From an uncultured Pseudanabaenaceae cyanobacterium (GTDB lineage Bacteria; Cyanobacteriota; Cyanobacteriia; PCC-9006; JAAUQQ01): DNA of 47,392 bases. The notes beneath the pieces were generated by a model that saw only the letters and a list, made by a program, of their open reading frames with translations, ran no database searches and had not been told where the DNA came from. The stretch is taken from assembly GCA_937949725.1 (NCBI GenBank), contig CALECT010000143.1, positions 1 to 47,392 on the forward strand. Reading direction: 5' to 3'. Each line of letters begins with the position of its first letter. The stretch's first letter is position 1. Shown here piece after piece: positions 39,981-47,392 of the stretch. The position numbers and the translations under genes are program-made.

Positions 39981-41726
39981 ATGCCCTCCCAACCCATTGT
40001 TACAACTGCGATTCAGGATGTTGTTGCAGATAACCAAGCCGCAGATTTGCGCTTGAACCTGTTGGATCATTTTGATGATCCGTTTACCACTGGGCAGGTT
40101 GCCCAGTTTGCTCTCTATGACACGACCTTGGGGAATGGCGGAATTACCAATGTGTTGCTCTATGACCAGCCTGGAGAAGGAGCACCGCTCAGCGTTCAGA
40201 ACTTCCTGAATTATGTGAATGATGGTGACTACGTTGACAGCGTGATTCACCGCTCTGTCCCAGGATTTGTGATTCAGGGGGGGAGCTTTGTGATTGATGG
40301 TATTGCAGATAATCTCGATAACTTGCCCAATGCTGTATCGTCAGTCGTCACCGATGCTCCTGTGCAAAATGAGTTCAGTTCGGCTCGTTCGAATACTCGG
40401 GGAACATTAACCTACGCCAAGACGGATGAAGGGCCTAATACAGCAACGAGTGGGTGGTTTTTTAACCTTGCCGATAATGGTGCAAATGGTCCTTTTGCTG
40501 GACAACTTAGAGATTTAGATCAGCAAAATGGTGGGTTTACTGTCTTTGGCGAAGTTCTATCTAGTGCAGATTTAATTCCCATTGATGCGATCGCCGCATT
40601 ACCAATCATCAATTCGGGGGGAGCTTTCGAGGATTTGCCAATTGTTGCTCAGACCGCGACAGGGTTTCAGTTCTCTAGTGACGATGACTTTGCTCGCTAC
40701 CAAAGCATCACCGTTTCACAACAAGATGAGCTGTCTTTTGAAATTGTAGGCAATACGAATCCAGGGTTAGTAACGCCCTCTTTTAATGGCACTGAGCTGG
40801 TTCTAGACTACGTCAACGGCCAGGCTGGGACCACCAATCTAACGGTGCGTGCAACCAATCTCCAGGGGCAAACCATTGACGATAGCTTTTCGTTGACTGT
40901 GCTTGCCGACCCCAGTCCAGGGGACTTGAATCGGGATGGCCGACAGGATTTGTTATGGGTCAATGAGGGCACGGGAGCGCTGGCTTATTGGTCCATCTTG
41001 GAATTGAACAATACCGCCGACTCTGTCCAGAGGGATTTTCTTTCAGTCTCTTCTCTAGATGACCTAGAAGTGATTGAATTGCTGGACTATGACCAAGATG
41101 GTGATAGCGATATCCTGACGCGAAACTACGCTACTTCAGAGAACCGGGTGTTAATTCTGGATGGCACTCAGCAAGTGGGTGAAGTCTTGGTGGGTGAGAA
41201 CTTTAAAATTCAAAACCAGGATTGGCGACTCCAGGCTGCCGGGAATTTTGATCAAGATGGTGAGAGTGAAATGCTCTGGCGTAATGCGGTCACTGGGGGC
41301 TTTGGCTTCTGGGATTTAATGGGAGAAACGGCCCAGTCGAGCTTTATTGATCTCACGGTCCTGGGGCTTGGCAGTCAAGGGGCTTTGACCAATTTGGATT
41401 GGCAAATTAAAGCCGTCGCAGATTTTGACAATGATGGTAAGGATGAAGTGGTGTGGCGGAATGAGGTAACCGGTCAAAATGCATTGTGGACGCTGAATGG
41501 CGATGTTCTCGAAAGTTCTGTTTTTCTGCCAGAGCTGGGAGCGACTGCTTGGGATCTTGTTGATGCGGCTGATTATGACGGAGATGGCACGGTGGATTTG
41601 GCTTGGCGCAATGCGATGACGGGCCAAAACGTGGCCTGGAAGCTCGAACGTCAAGGAGATGAGTTTGTCCAGGTAGATGGATTCTTTTTGCCAGAGTTGA
41701 GCGCCGCTGGATGGCGTGTTGTTTAG
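39981..41726 (+). CDS. Secreted-type cyclophilin fused to beta-sandwich and FG-GAP repeats
   Basis: A 581-residue three-part protein. Residues 25-215 are a cyclophilin-like PPIase: IHRSVPGFVIQGGSF, GTLTYAKTDEGPNTATSGWFFN and GGFTVFGEV. Residues about 225-310 are a cadherin-like beta-sandwich. Residues 313-581 carry five FG-GAP/VCBS-type repeats with calcium-type DxDxDG loops (LNRDGRQDLLW, YDQDGDSD, FDQDGESEMLWRN, FDNDGKDEVVWRN, YDGDGTVDLAWRN). The last three repeats are the clearest. No N-terminal signal peptide is seen, so export may use type I secretion, as for other cyanobacterial FG-GAP proteins. Function: extracellular or envelope foldase or adhesin. Confidence 0.75.
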   Translation: MPSQPIVTTAIQDVVADNQAADLRLNLLDHFDDPFTTGQVAQFALYDTTLGNGGITNVLLYDQPGEGAPLSVQNFLNYVNDGDYVDSVIHRSVPGFVIQGGSFVIDGIADNLDNLPNAVSSVVTDAPVQNEFSSARSNTRGTLTYAKTDEGPNTATSGWFFNLADNGANGPFAGQLRDLDQQNGGFTVFGEVLSSADLIPIDAIAALPIINSGGAFEDLPIVAQTATGFQFSSDDDFARYQSITVSQQDELSFEIVGNTNPGLVTPSFNGTELVLDYVNGQAGTTNLTVRATNLQGQTIDDSFSLTVLADPSPGDLNRDGRQDLLWVNEGTGALAYWSILELNNTADSVQRDFLSVSSLDDLEVIELLDYDQDGDSDILTRNYATSENRVLILDGTQQVGEVLVGENFKIQNQDWRLQAAGNFDQDGESEMLWRNAVTGGFGFWDLMGETAQSSFIDLTVLGLGSQGALTNLDWQIKAVADFDNDGKDEVVWRNEVTGQNALWTLNGDVLESSVFLPELGATAWDLVDAADYDGDGTVDLAWRNAMTGQNVAWKLERQGDEFVQVDGFFLPELSAAGWRVV

Positions 41727-41946
41727 TTAGGCGGCAGGGCTGGGATATCGTTCGCTTGTGCTGAGAGGTGGAGTTTGTGAGCTAAAGCTGGAGGTTGGTT
41801 GTTTCTCAGCAGCAGCATCAGTCGAAAGTCACGAATTCCATCTTTTTAAATTTCAAGGTCAATTTAAAGAGTGACATAAGGGAGGGGACGCTCTCAAAAA
41901 GTGCGCGTCTAACGCTAGAGAAGCCATTTTCAGGGAAGGGAAAGAG

Positions 41947-43065
41947 ATGTCGATGATGCTGCGTTGCTGGGGCTTTTCAGGTTGGGCTAGGTTTGGGGCT
42001 TGCACTGGACTGTTCCTGGCTCCCCTGGTTTTGATGGGACCTCCTAGCTGGGCAACGATTAAGCTCGATACGACTTTGACCGCAACGGAGAGCTGTGAGG
42101 CCACGCAGTCGATTAAAAAGCGCAGAAATGCGGGCAATGTGCGCCTCACGCCTGGTGAAAGTTATCGCGTCATTGGCAAGAACCGCTCCAGTGAGGCGAC
42201 CCATTATTTGCTGAAGTTGGAGGATGCCAGCCCGAGCCTGCGCTGGGTGCCTATCAGTTGCGGAAGCCTAGGTGCACCGCCTGAAGCAGAGCCACAGCCA
42301 TCGCCTGCGGAGCCTGAGACTCCTGCGCCCTTAGAGCTGGAGAACAATACTTTGCCGCCGGTGCCGAGTAACGATTTACCGGGGTTAGATACTAGCCGTC
42401 GAGGAGATTTTCTTTTGGCATTGAGTTGGCAGCCGGCCTTTTGCGAGACGAGACCGACGAAGACGGAATGCCGCAATCAGTCTTCGGATAGCTTTGAGGC
42501 GGGGAATTTGGCGCTCCATGGTCTGTGGCCCCAGCCTCGGGGTAATGATTATTGTGGGGTGAGTGCAGAGATTGAGCGTTTGGATAAGGCGAGGCGCTGG
42601 GATGAGCTGCCGCCCATTGAGCTAACGGCTCAGACTCGCGAAGCCCTGGCGGATCAGATGCCGGGCTATGCTTCGAATCTGCATTTGCATGAGTGGTATA
42701 AACATGGCACTTGCTATAGCAACTCTCCAGAGGAGTATTACCGCGAATCTCTTGCGTTGATGGACCAGGTGAATGATTCGTTGGTGCAGGTGCTGTTTGA
42801 GGAGAACTTGGGGCAACGCATTTCTGGTCGAGAGATTCGTAAAGCGTTTGACCGGGCCTTTGGGGATGGGGCGGGGCAAAGGGTGGAGGTTGCCTGTGCT
42901 AGAGATATTAATCAGGGGCGGCGGGTGATGGTGCAGGAGCTCAAGATTTTGCTGAAGGGCAAGGTTGAGTCTGGCACTGATATTGCCGATTTGATCCAGG
43001 AGGCCCCTCGGGCGAAGGCGGGATGCAGTCGTGGAGTTGTTGATTTTGCTGGGGTGGATATGTAG
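41947..43065 (+). CDS. Ribonuclease T2 family protein, secreted
   Basis: RNase T2 enzymes cut single-stranded RNA through 2',3'-cyclic phosphates. The 372-residue product has a signal peptide (about residues 1-36, GLFLAPLVLMGPPSWA), a short beta-rich domain (about 37-105), a Pro-rich linker (110-145), and a catalytic domain with both active-site motifs: HGLWPQ (H191) and HEWYKHGTC (H248, E249, K252, H253). ATG start with GGGAAAGAG upstream. The caspase-TIR gene lies 58 bp downstream on the same strand; a functional link is uncertain. Confidence 0.9.
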   Translation: MSMMLRCWGFSGWARFGACTGLFLAPLVLMGPPSWATIKLDTTLTATESCEATQSIKKRRNAGNVRLTPGESYRVIGKNRSSEATHYLLKLEDASPSLRWVPISCGSLGAPPEAEPQPSPAEPETPAPLELENNTLPPVPSNDLPGLDTSRRGDFLLALSWQPAFCETRPTKTECRNQSSDSFEAGNLALHGLWPQPRGNDYCGVSAEIERLDKARRWDELPPIELTAQTREALADQMPGYASNLHLHEWYKHGTCYSNSPEEYYRESLALMDQVNDSLVQVLFEENLGQRISGREIRKAFDRAFGDGAGQRVEVACARDINQGRRVMVQELKILLKGKVESGTDIADLIQEAPRAKAGCSRGVVDFAGVDM

Positions 43066-43123
43066 GTCGTTAGCTGAAGTGGGAGGCGATATTCTAATTA
43101 GATGGGTCTAGAGGGTCTCGCTG

Positions 43124-44374
43124 ATGGCTGGAATGGCAAATGCTTATGCTCTGGTGGTGGGGATTGGGGCTTATGAGCAGATCAATGCTTTGCCGGAGTC
43201 GGTGGGGCGGGATGCCCAGGCTATTCATGATGTGCTGGTGGATCCGCAGTGCTGTGGGTATCGAGCTGGGCAGGTGCAGTTGCTGATGGATGGGGCGGCG
43301 ACGCAGGCTGGGTTGCGGCAGGCGTTGGCGCAGTTGGCGCAGCGGAGTGATGAGGATTCGACGGTTTTTATTTATGTGTCTGGTCATGGTGGGCGGATTG
43401 AGGCGGGGGCGGATGCGGGGGAGTATTTGCTGCCGGTGGATGTGGCTTGGGATGAGGCGGCGCAGAGTATTGTGGCGGGTTCTGCCATTGCGGGGGCGGA
43501 GCTGACTGAGGCGTTGCGGGCGATTCCGGCGCGGCGGCTGGTGGTGGTGTTTGACTGTTGCCATGCGGGGGGATTTGGGCAACCGAAGGATGGGACTGTT
43601 GGGCAGTTTAAGGCGGGTTTGTCGGAGGGTTATTACGAGCAGTTGAAGGTGGGGCGGGGTCGGGTGATTTTGGCTTCGTCGCGGGATGAGGAGCAGTCTT
43701 GGATTTTGCCGGGGGCGGAGAATAGCTTGTTTACGCAGCATGTGGTGGCGGGGCTGCGAGGTGGGGCGAATGGCGCGGGGGGCGTGATTCGGATTTTTGA
43801 TTTGTTTGATTATGTGCAGCCGAGGGTGACGGCGGCGGAGGGGCGGCAGCATCCGATCTTTAAAGCGGAGGTTGAGGAGAATTTTGCTGTTGCGCTGTAT
43901 CAGGGGGGGAAGGCTCCGGCATCTGGGCCGTCAGCGCCTGAGCCGTTGGCGGATGGCTATGAGTACGATGTGTTTATTAGCTATCGGCAGAAGTCAGAGA
44001 AGGCTTGGGTACGGACGCGGTTGGTGAAGCAACTTGAGGCGGTGGGTTTGCGGGTGTTTGTTGATTATCGTGATTTTCGCTTGGGTGCGGTGTTGATTAA
44101 GGAGATGGAGCGGGCGGTGGTGACGAGTCGCTATACGTTGGCGGTGTTGTCTCCGGCTTATTTGCAGAGCAACTTCACGGAGTTTGAGAATTTGCTGGCG
44201 GTGCATTTGGGGCTGGAGCAGAGTCAGCGGCGGTTGTTGAAGGTAATGCGGGAGGATTGTGAACCGAGGTTGAGTTTGAAGTCGCGGATGTGGCTGGATA
44301 TGACGGATGAGGATGAGTTTGAGGTGAATGTGGCGCGGCTGGTGCAGGAGTTGAGGCGATCGCCGGACTTGTGA
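43124..44374 (+). CDS. Caspase-like (C14) protease fused to TIR domain
   Basis: A 416-residue two-domain protein. Residues 5-255 are a caspase/metacaspase p20-type domain with catalytic H88 (YVSGHGG) and C146 (FDCCHAGG). Residues 278-412 are a TIR domain (YEYDVFISYRQKSEKAWV, DFRLGAVLIKEMERAVV) with E355 in the FTEFEN segment, the position of the catalytic glutamate in TIR NADases. This pair of domains is found in bacterial suicide or immune systems, where a TIR acts as signal sensor or NADase and the caspase as executioner. The start is an ATG; a second ATG at 43133 is close. The TIR-STAND gene follows 87 bp later. Confidence 0.85.
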   Translation: MAGMANAYALVVGIGAYEQINALPESVGRDAQAIHDVLVDPQCCGYRAGQVQLLMDGAATQAGLRQALAQLAQRSDEDSTVFIYVSGHGGRIEAGADAGEYLLPVDVAWDEAAQSIVAGSAIAGAELTEALRAIPARRLVVVFDCCHAGGFGQPKDGTVGQFKAGLSEGYYEQLKVGRGRVILASSRDEEQSWILPGAENSLFTQHVVAGLRGGANGAGGVIRIFDLFDYVQPRVTAAEGRQHPIFKAEVEENFAVALYQGGKAPASGPSAPEPLADGYEYDVFISYRQKSEKAWVRTRLVKQLEAVGLRVFVDYRDFRLGAVLIKEMERAVVTSRYTLAVLSPAYLQSNFTEFENLLAVHLGLEQSQRRLLKVMREDCEPRLSLKSRMWLDMTDEDEFEVNVARLVQELRRSPDL

Positions 44375-44461
44375 ATTTGGCTTGTTTTCAGGTTGTTTCT
44401 GTGCGGACCTTTGGTTGAGTTGAGCGTATAGAATTCAACTGAGGGAAATCTACCTACGGCT

Positions 44462-47218
44462 GTGGTGCGTGTAATGGGCGAGGCGGATCAATCTTACGAA
44501 TACGATGTGTTTATCTCCTACAGCAAGGCTGATAAGGCTTGGGTGCGGGGAGAGTTGCTGGTGCGGCTAAAGCAGGCTGGGCTTAAGGTTTTTAGGTTTC
44601 AGCTGGGTGCTACGCGGGATAAGGAAATTGAGCGAGCAGTCGTCAACAGCCGAAAAACCTTATTGGTTTTGACGCCCAATTATGTGGGCAGTGAATGGGC
44701 TGAGTATGAGGCTTCCCTGGTGCAGTCGCTCGACCCAGCGAGTCGTTCGCAACGCTTTATTCCAATCCTTAAAGAGGATTGTGATTTACCTCCGCGCATC
44801 AAGCAGTTGATTCCGGTGGAGCTGACGGAAGATGACGAAGACGAAATTCAGATTGCTTGGACGCAATTGTTAACGGCTTGTGGGAAGCAGCCGGAGGCTG
44901 AACAAGCTCAAAAGAGCGATATGCCGAAGCAGTGGGAGCTAGTTCATCCCTATGGAATGCCGCCACATTTTACGGGGCGGGTGGAGGAGCGACAGATGCT
45001 GAGTGATTGGCTGCGTGGTGATTTGCAGCATCCGCTGTTTGTGTTGCGGGCGCTGGGGGGCTTTGGTAAGAGTGCGCTGACTTGGCATTGGCTTATCCAT
45101 GATGTTGAGCAGCAGCAATGGCCCAAGGTTGTGTGGTGGAGCTTCTATGAAGAGAAGGCGGGGTTCGATAATTTTGTCTATGCAACACTGACTTATCTGA
45201 CTGAACAGAAGCCGGAGAATTTGAAGCGATCAGAGCGGGTGGCGCTTCTCTTGAATTACCTGCGGCAGCATCGGATTCTGCTGGTGCTGGATGGGTTTGA
45301 GCGGGCGCTGCGAGCCTATGGCAATATGGGGGCGGCTTATCAGGGGGATGGGGAACAGGTTATTTCGGATGCGGGGCGCGACTGTGTTAGCCCGGATGGG
45401 GAGCAGTTTTTACGTAGCTTGTGTAGTCTGCCCTACCTTAAAGGCAAGGTACTCATGTCAACACGGTTGCGACCTAGGTCGGTGGAGGTGACGGGGGGAA
45501 TGCTGCTAACGGGCTGCCGGGAGGAGGAGCTAACGCAGATGCAATCTGCCGATGCGGTGCAGTTCTTTCGGTTGCAGGGGATTCGGGGAAATCGAGGGGA
45601 GATTGAGCAGGCTTGTGAGGCCTATGGCTTTCACCCGTTGAGTTTGCGGCTGCTTGCGGGACTGGTGGTGAAGGATTTTCGTAATCCGGGAGATATTCAG
45701 GCAGCACAGGGGCTGGATGTGACGGGTAGCTTGGTACAGCGACAGCACCATGTGCTGGAGCAGTCCTATGAAAACCTGAAAGAGGATGGGCGAAAGCTCT
45801 TGAGCCAGCTAGCTTGTTTTCGTAGTCCGGTGGAGTATGACGTGCTGGTGGGACTGGCGGATGATGAAGCGGATTTGCAGCGGGATTTGCAGGATTTGAT
45901 CGGGCGGGGGGTTGCACAGCGGGAGCAATCTCGCATTGACCTGCATCCTATTGTGCGGCGCTATGTTTATGAACGAATGGGTAACGAAGATCGCCGTCAA
46001 ACCCACAGCCAATTGCGAGACTATTTTGCGGCAGTACCCGAGGCAGAGCACGTGAGCAGTATTGATGACCTGGCTCCCGTTATTGAGCTGTATCACCATA
46101 TGGTGAGGGCCGGTCAGTATGACGAGGCATGGAAGTTATTTTGTAATCGCATTTGGAAAACCCTCTATTACCAACTTGGAGCTTATCAAGAACAAATCGA
46201 ACTTCTCCGTGCACTCTTTCCCAAAGGTGAGCAGCAGTTGCCGCAGCTGCAAAACGAGGCGGATCAGGCTTTAGCACTGAACGAACTGGCCAATAGTCAT
46301 AGCCTCAATGGTCAACCCGCGCAAGCTGTACCGTTGTTTGAAGGCTATATGGCGATTAGTGAAAAGCTCAATAGCAAGATAAACTTTGCTATCGCTCTCG
46401 GAAACTTAGCGATCCGTTACACCGATCTTGGTGATCTGCAACTTGCCGAAATCTATCTGCGACGCCGTATCGCCCTCTGCCAGGAAATTGAAGATGAATC
46501 CCGGGAAGCCGTGGGACATCAAAACTTGGGGCGATTGCTTGTCTGCCGGGGAGTCTGGACAGCGGCGGAAGCAGAGTTTGATCGGGCGCAAGCTATGGCA
46601 GAACGACGTCAAGAGACCCAAAATCTAGGATTAACCTGGGCCTATAAAGCATTAAATTTATTGATGCTGTTACGTGTAGCTGAAATAAGCAAGAAACAGC
46701 GTATCGAACTTACGGGCAATGCATTGGCTGCCGCCAAGAGAGCTCTGGAACTTGCTGATGAAGAGGCCCGCACTAGTTACCCCGTAGAACGCGACTACGT
46801 CCGCGCCTACTGGCTCCTCGGTGCCGCTCACCGCCTCATTCCCAACCTCTCTAAGAGCGACCATCATCTCAGCGAAGCAATCCGTCGCTGCCGCGCCATC
46901 AACTGTGTAGAAGCCGAAGCCGACATCCTGCTCGACCTCGCCCGCCTCCGCCGCGACCAAGGCAACCCCACCGAAGCCCTCCGCCTCGCCGAAGAAGCCC
47001 AACGCATCGCCACCCGCTGCGGCTACGTCCTCCAGGGCGCGGATATTCATCTGCTATTGGCGGAGTTGGCGCGAGAGGATGGGGATTTGGAGCGGGCGCG
47101 GGAGTTAGCCCAGGAGGCCTTGCGGTTGGCGACTTGTGATGGGGGGGAGTACACCTATAAGGTGGCCTATGATGAGGCGGGCGCGTTGTTGGAGCAACTG
47201 GGTGGGGCTTTGTCATAA
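44462..47218 (+). CDS. TIR-STAND (NB-ARC-like) protein with TPR repeats
   Basis: A 918-residue immune-type receptor: TIR (about 10-140; YEYDVFISYSKADKAWV, with E83 in the SEWAEYEASLV segment), then STAND NTPase (about 165-450; Walker A GGFGKSA at 199-205, Walker B ILLVLDGFERAL near 272), a winged-helix region, and TPR-type repeats (about 590-918; NLGRLLVCRGVWTAAEAEF). The layout matches plant and bacterial NLR-like proteins. Compared with the neighbouring caspase-TIR, this TIR lacks about four residues in the BB-loop region (KVFRFQLGA against RVFVDYRDFRLGA). A GTG start at 44462 is used; an ATG lies at 44474. Confidence 0.85.
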   Translation: MVRVMGEADQSYEYDVFISYSKADKAWVRGELLVRLKQAGLKVFRFQLGATRDKEIERAVVNSRKTLLVLTPNYVGSEWAEYEASLVQSLDPASRSQRFIPILKEDCDLPPRIKQLIPVELTEDDEDEIQIAWTQLLTACGKQPEAEQAQKSDMPKQWELVHPYGMPPHFTGRVEERQMLSDWLRGDLQHPLFVLRALGGFGKSALTWHWLIHDVEQQQWPKVVWWSFYEEKAGFDNFVYATLTYLTEQKPENLKRSERVALLLNYLRQHRILLVLDGFERALRAYGNMGAAYQGDGEQVISDAGRDCVSPDGEQFLRSLCSLPYLKGKVLMSTRLRPRSVEVTGGMLLTGCREEELTQMQSADAVQFFRLQGIRGNRGEIEQACEAYGFHPLSLRLLAGLVVKDFRNPGDIQAAQGLDVTGSLVQRQHHVLEQSYENLKEDGRKLLSQLACFRSPVEYDVLVGLADDEADLQRDLQDLIGRGVAQREQSRIDLHPIVRRYVYERMGNEDRRQTHSQLRDYFAAVPEAEHVSSIDDLAPVIELYHHMVRAGQYDEAWKLFCNRIWKTLYYQLGAYQEQIELLRALFPKGEQQLPQLQNEADQALALNELANSHSLNGQPAQAVPLFEGYMAISEKLNSKINFAIALGNLAIRYTDLGDLQLAEIYLRRRIALCQEIEDESREAVGHQNLGRLLVCRGVWTAAEAEFDRAQAMAERRQETQNLGLTWAYKALNLLMLLRVAEISKKQRIELTGNALAAAKRALELADEEARTSYPVERDYVRAYWLLGAAHRLIPNLSKSDHHLSEAIRRCRAINCVEAEADILLDLARLRRDQGNPTEALRLAEEAQRIATRCGYVLQGADIHLLLAELAREDGDLERARELAQEALRLATCDGGEYTYKVAYDEAGALLEQLGGALS

Positions 47219-47293
47219 TCTGAGTCTGACAGCCAAACAGCCGACCTCTTTCCCTGTCATGGAAAAAGTCAAGTTTTGAGCAGGCTATACAGT

Positions 47294-47314
47294 GGGGCAT
47301 CGATAAGGTGCCCC
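47294..47314 (+). terminator. Weak terminator candidate
   Basis: GGGGCA and TGCCCC pair around a 9-nt loop, followed by TTCT; 75 bp past the last gene. The T-tract is poor. Confidence 0.3.
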
Positions 47315-47392
47315 TTCTGCTGTCATGGGTAGCAGTGAATCAATTTGTTATTTAACGGTTGTGCCTCCTTTGACTTCATTCCCTTCCTCACT

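Noticed and set aside
43094..43852. Minus-strand open frame of 252 codons
   Set aside because: Antisense to the caspase-TIR gene and composed mostly of Arg, His, Pro and Leu, as expected from the complement of GC-rich codons.
1..47392. CRISPR array or tRNA/rRNA genes
   Set aside because: No regularly spaced direct repeats or RNA gene signatures were seen on either strand.

Overview
The window is chromosomal DNA from a cyanobacterium, most likely a filamentous, non-marine-picoplankton type. Evidence: many HIP1 octamers (GCGATCGC), a Psb30/Ycf12 photosystem II gene (25510-25662), a hetZ-patU pair (16194-18475) with a second HetZ-like gene (21303-22439), and several conserved cyanobacterial proteins of unknown role. 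hetZ and patU are best known from filamentous species. No ribosomal RNA, tRNA, CRISPR array, transposase or integrase gene was found.

Region by region. 1-11.9 kb is mainly housekeeping and accessory metabolism: 5-formyl-THF cyclo-ligase, a cyclic-peptide-type ABC exporter, a DUF4126 membrane protein, two glycosyltransferases, a NADAR-family protein, a two-gene Septu-like defence cassette (HNH nuclease plus AAA ATPase, minus strand), methionine sulfoxide reductase A, a cyclophilin and a HAD phosphatase. 12.1-25.7 kb holds a repeat-bearing M15 peptidase, hetZ-patU, a J-domain/TPR membrane protein, a coiled-coil protein, a HetZ paralogue, an orphan histidine-kinase-like dimerisation protein, aspartate ammonia-lyase and psb30.

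25.9-33.2 kb is the most unusual part. A tightly packed operon encodes a Trypco1 protein, a trypsin-VMAP protein, a MoxR AAA+ ATPase and a 901-residue vWA-like protein ending in a formylglycine-generating-enzyme (FGE)-like domain. It is followed by a gene fusing an IF-2 N-terminal domain to a second FGE-like domain. The end of that second protein has the codon pattern of a diversity-generating-retroelement variable region: nearly all variable codons end in C or T, consistent with adenine mutagenesis of AAC/AAT codons. It is followed by a pyrimidine-rich stretch and a GC hairpin. No reverse transcriptase or template repeat lies in the window, so diversification would have to act in trans. A 1.5-kb AT-richer block spans the junction of the two FGE genes and suggests modular recombination.

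33.5-47.2 kb contains recJ, secreted or membrane proteins, a TauE/SafE permease, a 2H RNA ligase-like phosphoesterase, a secreted cyclophilin-FG-GAP protein, a ribonuclease T2, and then a caspase-TIR protein next to a TIR-STAND-TPR protein. The Septu cassette, the VMAP operon and the caspase/TIR/STAND pair together make this an immunity- and cell-suicide-rich stretch of genome. Combining suicide-type systems with a hypervariable FGE-like sensor fits the conflict systems known from multicellular bacteria. The functional links between the three sets are inference.
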